Positions 34,886 to 45,945 of a DNA stretch of 64,000 nucleotides are shown piece after piece (the first letter of the stretch is position 1; each line of letters begins with the position of its first letter). Location of the stretch: the NCBI GenBank assembly GCA_035610835.1, contig CM069452.1:10187109-10251108 (forward strand). Direction: 5' to 3'. The notes beneath the pieces were generated by a model. The model did not search any database and was not told where the DNA came from. It saw nothing but the letters and a program-made list of their open reading frames with translations. The translations under genes were made by a program, and so were the position numbers. The DNA is from Ophiura sarsii (Eukaryota; Echinodermata; Ophiuroidea; Amphilepidida; Ophiuridae).

Positions 34886-35570
34886 TTAGGGTCCATATCC
34901 AAACTCTCAGTGCTTTTAAATCGTTTTTCTAGCGATTTAAAAGCGCTTTTCCAACGGTATTTCGTTCTATTGTTAAAAGCATCGGAAAAAGATCGGTGAT
35001 TAACTAGAAACCTCTCTACTTATCTGGCGTTAACAATAGAACTATTGTAGTACTCTGGATGACTCAATTAGTGAAGCAGACACATCAAAGCGCGAGGAAG
35101 GTTGTGTTATATTCTTTAAGAAATACTATTTATAAGCTTTTTAAATCCGATCATAAAATGTTTACGTTCACCGCCGATCAATGTATCTGGTCGTCTAGAA
35201 ATATGAATTAAGCTACCGCTCCATCGCTCTATTCATCTATTGTTTGGCGCAGTATTGCCAAGATATTGTGAAAGTAGCCCATTTCCCCCTTCATTCCATT
35301 GAAATCAATGCTGAAAACATTTTGGCGATAGGTCACGTAACATATTTGTACAATGGATGGGTGATGACGGAGGGGCGTAATATATTGACCATCGTGTTTG
35401 GAAGTATTATACAATATAATACCTATGTATTATACAATATATAATCCAAGTCATTAGTTTAGAGAGGATATTGTTTCCGACTTTTGTCCTTTCGATTTTA
35501 GCCTCCGATTTAAGAGATATTTGTATTTTGAACCCTATGTAATGTTTTTCTTCAAAACGTTTATGTATAG

Positions 35571-35645
35571 CCTTCATTAGCTCAAACGTTAAAGCGCCGG
35601 CTTCACAATCATGAGGTCAGTGGTTCGAATCCTGCGGATGGGGGT
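35571..35645 (+). ncRNA. tRNA-like sequence 1 (Val-CAC position), probably pseudo
   Basis: CCTTCAT and ATGGGGG can form a 7-pair acceptor stem with wobbles. TTAGCTC opens the D arm and GGTTCGAATCC is a perfect B box. A 7-base loop TTCACAA would give anticodon CAC, but anticodon and T stems pair poorly. Read as a decayed tRNA or tRNA-derived repeat. Confidence 0.5.
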
Positions 35646-36265
35646 GGTTTTCTTTTCTGTTTTGTTATTACACTGTTTGTTTTTATAAATTGACAGGATT
35701 GCTTATCGTTCGCTATATTTATTGAATGTTGAATTCTTTTGCAATTTCACTGCGATAAAGAATGTCCTGTAAATATAATTGTGTTTACTACTCCTAGGCT
35801 TACATTGAATGGCCCCTAGCTAGTCTATGAACATGATCTGCAAAGGCCAATTGTTATGTAAATAAGAAGCCAGTCGGCTCATGTCCTTGAATCGATTTTC
35901 CTATTTCCTACACCACCGCAACGTTATTTCAATAATAATAATACAGGCAAATTGATTTGTATTACATAACGGCTGACATTTACTTTACAAGTTTAGCTCA
36001 ATCGATAATAACACACAACGAGTTTCTATTGTATTGGCCTGTTGCATAGGACTAGGACAGTTCGGTGGTATACCGCGGTTCATTCACATTTCATGATGCC
36101 ATGCACACTAAACAGTCAGTGGAAAATTAAAATGAAATCGTAAATAATTCCACATTCCAAAATAAACTATAATTGAACAATAATGAATAATTATACGAAA
36201 TGATAAACAATATCGAAAACTAATTTTAAACAAATGTATATAAACGATTAAAATAAAATTTCAAA

Positions 36266-36336
36266 ACGTGATAGGATTCGAACCCACGACCTCCGGTTTA
36301 CTAGTCCAATGCTCTACCGCTGAGCCAACTATGCGC
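36266..36336 (-). ncRNA. tRNA-like sequence 2 (Thr-AGT position), probably pseudo
   Basis: On the minus strand TTGGCTCAGCGGTAGAGC makes a good D arm and A box, GGTTCGAATCC is a perfect B box, and the T stem pairs. Loop CTAGTAA gives anticodon AGT between a 4-pair stem containing two wobbles. The acceptor stem does not pair, so it is unlikely to be a working tRNA. Confidence 0.55.
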
Positions 36337-36859
36337 TATGTGAACGCAATAACAAACAAAAGTAATATGGTTCAACATACCACTCTTCTCTAAATTAGAT
36401 GTTTAAAATGCTTTATATTTCTTAATCTTTGTAGTTTTAAGATAGTTTCTCGCTCAAAAGTTGATTATTTACTGTTAAAGAAAGTAATTCTGATTTAAAT
36501 GTAACGAATAACACTCCTTTTTGAAACAATTCTAGATATATTATATTTCGTTTGTACAGCATTTTGTCGATTTATGTGCACACTTTTACGACTTAGTATT
36601 GCATCATGGGCTTTTTGCCGGGCACGCGAGGACTTGGGAGCGAAGCGAGTCATGTGATTTTTGTCCAGGACAAACACTTGAGATGTACACGCCCCTTTAA
36701 GAATCGGTTCACAAAGTACGGGATTTGTTATTCGTTAAATCTAATAAATCATAGACTCATTTTATAGACAACAACACCGTGTTGAAAAACCCGTGTGTAC
36801 TTAGGGAATAGTTGAATGAGAACTATATTTGGGTATAAAGCGCTGAGGTTTTCAGGAAA

Positions 36860-36933
36860 ATCGAAATAGCTCAGTTGGTAAAGATTTGGACTCTCAATCA
36901 GCAGGCCGTACGTTCGAATCTTTGTGGCGGTTT
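36860..36933 (+). ncRNA. tRNA-like sequence 3 (Glu-CTC position), probably pseudo
   Basis: TAGCTCAGTTGG (36867-36878) fits the A box and CGTTCGAATCT (36911-36921) the B box. AATCG and CGGTT near the edges pair as part of an acceptor stem. Loop CTCTCAA would read CTC, but the T stem and half of the anticodon stem fail. Confidence 0.5.
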
Positions 36934-37452
36934 ATATTCCTTGTGCTCTATGCTTAGAGCGGTCGAGTCTGGGTAGAGGTCGGTTAGGGTTTTAAGTATG
37001 CCGAAATATAATATTTATTATTGTTCTCTCATTATACGTCCGTTCGGGGTTTTCGTTTATATTGACATAATTTTAACGTTATTTATTTATTTTGTATTTA
37101 CTTTCTTAATTGTTGATGTTTATTTAATTATTTATCAATCAATTAATTATAAATAGGCCTTAATATACTATTTTATTGATATAATTATTAATCTATATAT
37201 TATTTATTTACATTAATTACTTAATTTCTTCATATTTATTATTTATTTATTATTTATTAGGTCACGTTCAGAGTGTATGCAACATTCTTAAATAGTCTAA
37301 AAACGCAGAAAATGACACTATTTAGGGGAGTAAGATTCATAATGCTACTTGATTACACACATTATGCCTATACCAGAAAACAATAACACGTTGTATGTTT
37401 AATGGCTCCCATATTGTTTAGTATTGAATGATAACATTATCCATGCTTGTAC

Positions 37453-37479
37453 CAGGGAGGTGTCATTGACACCTCCCTG
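37453..37479. repeat. Perfect 13-base-arm palindrome
   Basis: CAGGGAGGTGTCA and TGACACCTCCCTG surround a single T. It lies in the long-TIR block, 200 bases before the 37676 element. Confidence 0.85.
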
Positions 37480-37675
37480 CTTACTCTAAAATCATCCACG
37501 GCTGAACAATAGTCTTTAAAGGCCACTTCAAGGAGGATTATTCTTATGACGTTAACGAGTGGATTACGATAAGCCTAGCAATGAATAGGCGGCTACAAAC
37601 ATCGTTTGAGTCGGGGTTTGAGGAGTGTCGCGATTAGCCTCTATCACCTGCCATGATAAAACCTGGCACTTGTAC

Positions 37676-38100
37676 CCGGGGGGGGGGGGGGGGGGGCACT
37701 CAACTTTTTTTTGGGGTAGGGGTGTGCCGCCCAGGGTCTCAAAAAGGGGGCTAAAGAACTGAACTGAGTGGATTTTATGACGAAAAATAGGGTCTTAGGA
37801 ACAGATTTTTTTCCCAAAAAAATAGGTCTTGAGAACTGGCCTATAGTTCAATTTTCGATTTATTTTGGTTTAAGAACGCAAAATTTTCGAAAAATTGGGG
37901 CTTTGGAACACAAAATTGGTGCTTTGGAACGCAAAATTTCGCGATTTTTGAATTTTCAATGAAAACGGGGTCTTAAGAACTGATGCAGGCTCAAAAGGGG
38001 GGGTCATAAGAACTAGCAGCAGAGGGTGACAAGGGGGTCTTCAGCGCGGCACCTAACTATACCCTTTTCAAATGTCAGTGCCCCCCCCCCCCCCCCCGGG
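37676..38100. mobile_element. G-run/C-run element with exact 8-bp target duplication
   Basis: ACTTGTAC is repeated exactly at 37668-37675 and 38101-38108. The element starts CCGGG with a run of about 18 G then CACT, and ends AGTG with a run of C then GGG, so the ends are inverted. The inside repeats GGGTCTTAGGAAC-like and TTTGGAACGCAAAATTT-like phrases. The duplication length points to hAT-type transposition. No transposase; 425 bases. Confidence 0.85.
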
Positions 38101-38744
38101 ACTTGTACTAGAAACCCGATAGGTGTACAATCTGGCAAATGGGTCGCTCTCTACGTCACAACAGGGGTCGGGTGAACACTGGTCAGCTTAATAACACAAT
38201 CTTCCTCGCGCTTTCATGTGTCTGCTTCACTAATTGGGCCATCAAGAGTACTACAATAGTTCTATTGTTAACGCCAGATAAGTAGAGAGGTTTCTGGTTA
38301 ATCACCGATCTTTTTCCGATGCTTTTAACAATAGAACGAAATACCGTTGGAAAAGCGCTTTTAAATCGCTAGAAAAACGATTTAAAAGCACTGAGAGTTT
38401 GGATATGGACCCTTATAGAATATAATTTATTAAACTTAATGTACATATGTTAATTCCCACCCAATCACTCGCGTTCAATACATTTCAGGCAATCTGGTCA
38501 CATCATACATTGAATCCAGATGATATTGATTCTTTGCATTGAATGTTTAATTAATGTTAAAGATGTTTTACATAAAGGAAGTGGTTCATTTGAAACAAGA
38601 TCTTTTAAAATCATACTCCCATGCCTCAATAAGAAAACCAGTACCCTGAATACGGTATTTGTAAACACAACATTTGACTTGATATATACGTTTTTACTTT
38701 ATAAAGGTTTTAGTTTTTACATAATTTTATAATAAATAATAATA

Positions 38745-39075
38745 AAGATAATAATAATGTGGATTTATATTGCGCACTAATGCACCAAAATAGTGCTCGA
38801 AAGTTTTTACTTTATAAAAACTTTATAACAGTTTTTACTTTATCAAATTATGACCAGATATGGCATTAGAGAGAACAACTATGCCATCACGTTTACCTTG
38901 CACCTTCTCCATCATTCAGTGGCTGAATTGTAAAAGGTGTGATTTTGCCATTTCGCCCAACGCCTCGATTTATGTGAAATCCTTTGATGATATACATATA
39001 ATATATAATAATAAATAAATAAGAATGTGGATTTATATTGCGCACAAATCCACCGAAATGGCGTTCGAGGCACGT
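38745..39075. repeat. Pair of TGTGGATTTATATTGCGCAC repeats
   Basis: TGTGGATTTATATTGCGCAC occurs near 38758 and 39026, each after an AT-rich ATAATAA tract and followed by CACCRAAATRGYGYTCGA. This phrasing resembles 3' UTRs of CR1/L2-like LINEs. No coding part remains. Confidence 0.5.
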
Positions 39076-39079
39076 TACA

Positions 39080-39840
39080 ACAAAATATCTTACATACAAC
39101 ATAATTTTACTTACACAACTTAATCTACAAATAATTTAAATTATACAACTTAATATAAATATAATAATGATATAAATAATATATCAAATTTACGGGCATA
39201 AAACACACGAGGCAAATAACATTTTACATGAAATAATGACTGATGTGATGAAACATTTACTGGTGACGGGTGTCGATAACCTGAAAGTTGTTTTGCACAT
39301 ACAATATTAAAAAGCTCCTTCATTCGATAATGAATGGAGAAAAAAACCAACTCGGAAAATCTACTTTTATTTTCTTTATTTCACTTTTACTTTGTTGGAG
39401 GTGATTTTTAATCACTGTGGGATATAAGCTGATTATTGCTGTGAGATCTGATGTGGATTACGTTGGTATAACTTATGAACCTTCATGTGTGATTATGAAT
39501 AATCAATAGAATCTGCATCGGGGACTGCTGAAATATTCCCCCACCTTAGCAAAACTCGGAAACGCCGCATAATATTTTCTACGTGCTTTTTATAATGTGT
39601 TTTTAATCAAAATGTGACCATAAAATCGTATAAGGAAGGAATCGTGTCCATGAACACAGTATACATGTTCAATTTCCAATTGATCTTTAAGGTAAACAGC
39701 TAATGTTATTTTCCCCTGAATCTTATCGTGATGAACGCTCCATAAGCTTACAAATGCACACGAGTGTATTCAACACGTCCCAATTGCTCGATGTGAGTAT
39801 AAAAAGGTTTAAACAAACCGGTGTGAAAGGAGCCATAGTC
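39080..39840. other. No feature recognised
   Basis: AT-rich DNA. The 124-residue minus-strand frame 39723-40097 overlaps the next inverted repeat and is not protein-like. Confidence 0.4.
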
Positions 39841-39842
39841 CC

Positions 39843-40045
39843 CCCGGAGCCATAGTCTACTTGGTATACCTTGTATAATTTCACTGTCACACAACACCCT
39901 CTGAAACTTCCCATCCGAGAACCGACTAAATACGTGTATTGGTCGGTTCTCGGACGGGAGCGGTTTTGGCAAGGCGAAGTATCAGAGGGTGTTGTTCGAT
40001 TGTGTGACAGTGAAATTATACACGGTATACGAAGGAGACTACCCG
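39843..40045. mobile_element. Fold-back element
   Basis: TATAATTTCACTGTCACACA followed by ACACCCTCTGA is inverted at TCAGAGGGTGTTG and TGTGTGACAGTGAAATTATA. The centre holds a second inverted pair, CGAGAACCGAC/GTCGGTTCTCG. Noncoding; the arms span nearly the whole element. Confidence 0.75.
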
Positions 40046-40224
40046 GTGCCATAATCCGACTTCCATAGACATACACTGAATGAAACGTGAAACTCATGTT
40101 GCTGGCCCTATCTCAACCTATACTTTACGTTACAGGGCAGACTATTAGCTCCAGGGGACTGTATTTCCTTCTACACCTGGTTTAATTCCACATAAGCTGC
40201 TTCCGCCTTCAATTTATACCACAT

Positions 40225-40690
40225 GCTCTTACAGCAAATCATTTATTTGATAAAACGTGTCTATAACCATGATAACTAAATATAAACATATTCTGCTCCC
40301 AGCACAGGCATCAAAGACTATTCGAATGCTGCCAAACGTTTCTTTGTCTACGTAAACACGATATGGAATATAACTGTTTCTGTAGGTTATATTTGATATA
40401 TAGTGATATTTCAGAAACAATTTAAATCTAGGTTACAACGGAATAAAACGAGAACAATTGATTACAAATAAAAGCTATATCAACTGAGATGAAAATCGTA
40501 GGTAAACCGGATTACATGTATTGAATACAACAGTATTCAAAAGTGGAATAGTTATTATACATTAAAGTTTTGATTTCTCATATCTTACACGTTTATGTCA
40601 TTAGTATTGTACTAACGTTAAAAATGATTGACAGGCAATGAGCGTATTTAGTGCTTAAGCGAATCTTTAATGTTATTAACTTTATAGTCA
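40225..40690 (+). repeat. Dispersed repeat B, copy 2
   Basis: Matches 57060-57530 (ACCATGATAACTAA, AACGTTTCTTTG, ATATCAACTGAGATGA) and 27640-27990 (TCATTAGTATTG, TGATTGACAGGCAATGA). This is the most extended shared stretch of the family. Confidence 0.6.
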
Positions 40691-40699
40691 ATGTAAATA

Positions 40700-41870
40700 G
40701 TTCAATGTTATTACTATTTTCGCCCTTCATCAGTTCAACGGAATTTTAGTGGTCATCTTTGACTGACCAGTAAAACAAAACAAATTTAGATAGATACTCT
40801 TACACTTATTCCATTGTTTTACTATCATAGTTTATGTATGTTTTTTGTCAACGACCTTTTTACGTTTTCCCCGATAACTCGTTAACCAAACATCGGAAGT
40901 AGAGAAAACTATACTTTTTCGGAATCCTTGTGCTCTTCCGAACAATTTGGTGTGCTTTTTAGCTTAATTAAAGCCATTCTAATTTGTTGGCCCCTGTATG
41001 GCGGCCATTTTGGAATTTGCGCTATAAAAGAACGTTCCCGTCACTTTTGAGAGGTGCATGGGAGCTCATTTTCTTTTAAAATGGTTCTAGTTGACAAATT
41101 CACTAAAGAAACTAAGGTATCAAGAAAATGGTCACGGAATCCAAGATAATGACTCTACTATTGTATCAGAGTGACAGCCGTCGAGAATCTCAGTAGCAGG
41201 GGTCTGGATAAAGGGGTGAAGCAATATTTTCAAATGAGGTACAGGGAATGTATACATGGTGCTAGTCGTTATAACTATCACATCATATATATAATGCGAA
41301 ACACAAAAAGGACAATAATTGTGGCTCTCAAAGTAAATGTAGGTAAACAGTTCTGTTGTCTCCTTCTCTCGTCCATTATTACGCCAAGCCATTTCCGCCA
41401 GCTCAAACTACAACATCTTAAGACGAGGTAATATGGCTAATACGAAATATGAATTATAATTAAGGATAGAACACCAAGAGGGTATAGAGTATGTTAACAT
41501 TTAATATTGAAAGTACGTTCAGCATAGTAATATTATAAAAATGTACGGGAAATGGGAAATTAACACTATTAGTCGGCGGAAAAAGTATATATTAACCACT
41601 AAAAATGGGTTTCCAAAGGTCTCGGATGAGGGGGGGGGTGGTCTGGTTGGGCAAAGTCCCTTAAGGGTGGTCCTTGCTGGGGTGGTTTTGCTCATGGGGT
41701 TATGTATGCCTCAAGATGTCAACTTTTTGGAATAAAATGGTGTGAATTAATTAGTAATTGTCATGAAATATTAAAATGAAAATATACATGTACGATTATG
41801 TGATAATTATATGGAAACATTGTCCGATCGACTTTACGGACGTATACATCGGATTCAGTAGTTATTCGAT
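40700..41870. other. No gene recognised
   Basis: Opposed overlapping frames at 41132-41431 have no known domain. The frame 41541-41735 crosses a G-rich patch. No splice or promoter signal was judged reliable. Confidence 0.4.
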
Positions 41871-41872
41871 GT

Positions 41873-42155
41873 GGCTCAAGTCCATTTGCAGTTACATGCT
41901 GAAGGCAAAATGCCACAAATAAGTTAGTTATTCATTTATATATATTCAGATTCTCATTCAATAATCCAGATATTTGACATATCGCGGCTCAAGTCCATTT
42001 GCATTTAACATGCCGATGGCACAATGTCACAAATAAGTTAGTTATTCATTTATATAGATTCAGATTCTCCTTTAATAATCCTGATATTCGACATATCGCG
42101 GCTCAAGTCCATTTGAATTTAACATGCCGATGGCACAATGTTACAAATAAGTTAA
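41873..42155. repeat. 113-bp tandem repeat, about 2.5 units
   Basis: GGCTCAAGTCCATTTG recurs at 41873, 41986 and 42100. GTTAGTTATTCATTTATATA is shared between the first two units. Later units are more alike than the first. Confidence 0.85.
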
Positions 42156-42451
42156 CATGTAAGTCAACATAAAAAACAGACATTCATTTCAATGTTACTT
42201 TTTAAAGCATCATTATATGTATGGTTAGCCTTACTTGCTGTTGATATGTGGGTGATCAGAACAAAGGTCACGAAATAAATTGGTTGCAGTCAAATTATAC
42301 CACTACCTTAATTCTCTCGTGTACTCGTATTCAATTATCTGACAACAAGTGAGCAAAATGAGGATTCTAACATACTATGTGATTCAGGAGACGCCCTAGG
42401 TCACTGTCCTTTCAGTTTTAGCGCAATCGGCAAACATTCTTAGGGTGGTGG

Positions 42452-42454
<3 letters not shown>

Positions 42455-42485
<31 letters not shown>
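42455..42485. repeat. 31-base C run
   Basis: Preceded by GGTGGTAA. Similar runs lie at 7398, 43450 and 50258. Confidence 0.9.
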
Positions 42486-42739
42486 TACTGAATAATCTTT
42501 CATCGGTCATATCTTCTATTTGACACTTAAGGCTTTTGTACACAATCAATTTCGAAACCGATTATACGAGTTTTGGAGAGAAGTACCTCTTACAATTCCA
42601 GCTAAGAATATTTCTGCTAAATCTATAAGATGAAACATCTACCTCACGCATGTTTGGGAAGCATTACAGTCCCCGGTATATTCAGTAATTGTTTGAATAT
42701 TGCAACCTGCAAGCAATGACATATTGGTTGACCGTATAC

Positions 42740-42905
42740 AATTATTTATTGCGAATTATGCTATATATTGTTGCATGCCAATCTAGTGAAATATTATCCT
42801 TAAATGCAAATTTTTGTTTTCATTGTTTCTGATTAATTCAATCTTGAGACGTGTTGAGAAAACAAAACACTGGTTGATCCTTGTCCCGCTCCTTATTCAC
42901 CTATC
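42740..42905 (+). repeat. Dispersed repeat E, copy 2
   Basis: Corresponds to 29930-30090 (TTGTTGCATGCCAATCTA, AAACACTGGTTGATCC). Runs into a short direct duplication of TATCAAAACGGTAAGATATA at 42903 and 42969. Confidence 0.5.
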
Positions 42906-42999
42906 AAAACGGTAAGATATACAGAGAGTGGTCCACAAAGGTGATCCGTATCCCGCGCCTCATTCACGTATCAAAACGGTAAGATATACAGAGCGGTCC

Positions 43000-44680
43000 A
43001 AAAAAGGGGTACACTTTTCCAGAGACGGATTTGTCAATTTCGGAAACAATTCTGAAATACTTTTTGACATATTTCCAAAATGCATATGTACGAGGGGTTA
43101 TTCAAAAAGTTCTACCTCCTACCTCATAACTTTTGCTATTATATAAGCCTGGGTTTTTTTGGTAGTTGGGATCTCAGCTACAAATTCATAGTAAATCGGT
43201 CTCAGTATTGGTTGTACTTTTCTGTAGATGCAGTGAAAACCAAACATGCATTTATTGTGAAGTAAACGGATGAAATACAGCAAAATATCTCCTAAGTGCT
43301 ATACGAAATGTACCTATCGGTCTATTATAACCGTTCTAAGTTTCATGTATCTCTTTAACAGACTATAAACAATGAAAGTAACTGATTTCTTAGGGGAAAT
43401 ATGCCCTCTGATTTAGCCACGAGCAGATCAGGGCAATCATTAAGTTTAACCCCCCCCCCCCCCCCCCCCCCCTAGAGAAACCTGCAAAGGTCATATTTGC
43501 TTTTCATAAGAACTAAGAGATCCTTTAAAATATACAAAAAAGGATCTAACTAAACGGAGGGATTCCAAGTCTCTCGTATAAATATAATTTTCTACCATAG
43601 GCTACACGGTTGACTATTCTGAAAGGTTTTTTTATTTTATTATTATTTATTTTTTTATTCATGGTATACAAATACCAGCAAAACAGCGCAGCTGATAACA
43701 TTGGCTTACAGGTCTTTATTGTTACCATATATCTTTGTTGTTTCATTGCACAGCAATTTTGCATTTCCGTGTGTTATTGGGTTTTTTTTGTTATTTATCT
43801 ATTTTATCGCGTTATTCTCCCTTGTTATTACCCGTTCCCCACACCCTGTTGGTATATCTTGCTTTTACTCTTAGCACTGGCTTACAAGTTACATATCATA
43901 CATAGTGAAAATACAAATATATATATATATATGGCAACAGCCCATTTTAGATTTTAGGCATTTTGGAGTATATTTTTATGTAATATACCTGATATTATTT
44001 ATTATTATTGTTTCTTAAAACAGTCTGAAAACAGATTCTGTACATGCGATGAGTTTGAAGATATTAGCTGATAGATCTGTGTGATTGGGCAGTACTCAGT
44101 GAAACCATGCATGGTCTGAGATAATACCAGGGCATATGTTGTTGCCCTGTGGAAATAGTGCGCACTTAATGCGCAGTGATCAGGCTGACAGCATCGATAT
44201 TGTGAATTCCGCTACATATGTTATCGTGAGTTTCCAACTGTGTGGCCTGCCGTTAGTCAAAACGTCATTACGATTACGGTACGCCAGTTGACATTGGCTA
44301 GGAAGAAAAAACATAGTTTGCTTGCTCACATATGCTGTCGAAAAGGTTGGATCGGTTCGGTCTGGCCCTATCCTATCAACACAAAAGCAAGCACGCCAAA
44401 TTCTGAACCGTGTCAGATCTTTTTGATGACCCATATTTGAGCTGATATAGCCCACAAAATACCCAATGACCCACAACATAGCACTGGTAACTTATAAGAT
44501 CTTGTTCTAAAGTATTTCATTTATACTGATCAAATGGACTTTGAGGATCGTTTTCTGTGTATTTTGCTTGGATGTCAGTATTCTTGCAGAACATCTCTGA
44601 TTTCTGTATTGAATAACTAGAGGATGTGAGGCCTTTTGCAACAAATAACATATTGCTGGAAACTACTACCAAAATGCTTT
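43000..44680. other. No gene recognised; 23-base C run
   Basis: A C run at 43450-43472 follows GTTTAA. The 115-residue frame at 43610-43957 is hydrophobic because the DNA is T-rich; it is not supported as a protein. Frames at 44180-44479 are opposed and unrecognised. Confidence 0.4.
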
Positions 44681-44682
44681 AT

Positions 44683-44868
44683 ACTTAGAGAATAATGACT
44701 GCGCCACAACTGTTTTCGTGAATTTGTTTTAAAATCAGAGGTTTTCTGAGGAATTGTCCCGAGGGGCGCAGCCCCCGAGGGACAATTCCGAATGACCAGA
44801 ACAAAACCCGAGGATTTCAAAACAAATTCACGAAAACAGTTGTTAAGCAGTCATTATTCTCATTCATT
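44683..44868. mobile_element. Fold-back element with nested GC-rich hairpin
   Basis: GAATAATGACTGC then ACAACTGTTTTCGTGAATTT is inverted as AAATTCACGAAAACAGTTGT then GCAGTCATTATTC. The centre has its own hairpin, GGAATTGTCCC/GGGACAATTCC, around GGGGCGCAGCCCC. Noncoding. Confidence 0.8.
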
Positions 44869-44869
44869 A

Positions 44870-45475
44870 CTGAAAAAGATGCATATTGTATCCAAATCGT
44901 TGATTTGTACCGATATAATCTTGCTAATAATTAATTAGTTTTCTGTTTATTTTGTCCACCCCTTCTTAGTTATTGAAACAGTCCAAGTCGGGTCATCCCC
45001 TCATTAACATTTTTATCATTCAACCAATCAAAAATAAGCTTTAATCGTGTTTCCTCATAACTCATTGAATATTCAGTTTAGGGGCGTGATGCGTTAATTT
45101 GATTGGTCGGTCAGTGAGCAAAACAATGGAACACTTTGGCGCAGTACTTTCGGGCAATTATTAGTAACCCGCGCTCGGCGTGCGCGTTCTCATCTAACGA
45201 TTATTTTGATTGGAACGCACTTGATACGCAGCTATCGCGATTATTCATGAGGTAATGAATATCGGTTATAACTCATGGCAATAGAAGTGTTACTTGTCAA
45301 ATGATATAACATGAGAAAGATTTATAAATATTTGTATACACAGAATACTGTTTCACTTTGTATGCATGTGATCTGGTAATGAAAGACGTTTCATGTGTGC
45401 ATGATGGATATATGGACATGGTAAGGGGTCACATGAGGGTCAATAAAGGTCATATACGTGACTTTTTTTTAAAGG
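44870..45475. other. No feature recognised
   Basis: Noncoding DNA before the duplicated repeat. Confidence 0.4.
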
Positions 45476-45479
45476 TTTC

Positions 45480-45830
45480 ACAAAGTGTTAAAAAAGAATA
45501 AAGTTGAACAGTTATACGGTCCGGACTGTGTAGTACACGGTCTGTCAGACGAGGGCAAGCAAAAACTAAATAATAAAACCCTATCTAGAAATGACGTTTG
45601 CTGGATCTGCAGGGTAATAAAAGTGAATTTCACAAGATGCGATGAATCGTCATTTTTAATTGGACAGGTGCTGGGTATCAGGGCAATTAATAAAGTCTTC
45701 GGGCTAGACATTGAGAACCGTCAAGTAGTCAGCGATCATTACAAATAATATTAAGTACGGCTGGACCGTAGATGTGACTGACACGTGACTTCATAGTTAT
45801 ATTATATATCTATAGACTCCAGAATCGAAC
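45480..45830 (+). repeat. Unknown duplicated repeat F, copy 1 (87-residue frame)
   Basis: About 90% identical to 47640-48095 in the same orientation. Copy 1 keeps an open frame (45485-45748) containing GPDCVVHGLSDEG, a CWIC pair and FLIGQVLGIRAINKVFGLDI; copy 2 breaks it. A third scrap (47355-47395) repeats GTAGTACACGGTC. The family is not recognised. It may be a fragment of a mobile element or of a duplicated exon. Confidence 0.6.
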
Positions 45831-45945
45831 AGTTTGAAACACTAAAATTTACTTTCTACACAGCAAAAAATAATTACACGAAGTTGGGCAAAACGTTACA
45901 CATTAGGTAGGTAAAAGGGGAACCTGCATGCCAGTGGGGTAAACT

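Larger units (their letters stand above)
34888..38412. mobile_element. 3.5-kb block with ~220-bp terminal inverted repeats
   Basis: The left arm (34888-35113, starting AGGGTCCATATCCAAACTCT) and right arm (38192-38412, ending AGAGTTTGGATATGGACCCT) are inverted copies at about 90% identity. Each arm itself holds a short inverted AAAGCGCTTTTAAATCG motif. The interior has no transposase, but it carries three tRNA-like sequences (35571, 36266, 36860), an AT-rich stretch (37040-37260) and a younger element (37676-38100). Length and arm type suit a non-autonomous long-TIR or fold-back transposon. No target duplication was seen. Confidence 0.7.

Noticed and set aside
35571..36933. Three functional tRNA genes
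   Set aside because: A and B boxes are good, but acceptor, T or anticodon stems fail to pair in each; kept only as tRNA-like sequences.
37040..37260. AT-rich replication origin
   Set aside because: Only low-complexity AT repeats; nothing specific to an origin can be read in animal DNA.
39723..40097. 124-residue minus-strand protein
   Set aside because: Crosses both arms of an inverted-repeat element; residues mirror the repeat.
43610..43957. 115-residue hydrophobic protein
   Set aside because: Composition follows T-rich DNA; no motif, and an opposed frame overlaps it.
45485..45748. Calling the 87-residue frame a gene
   Set aside because: It is one copy of a repeat whose sister copy is broken; function cannot be inferred.
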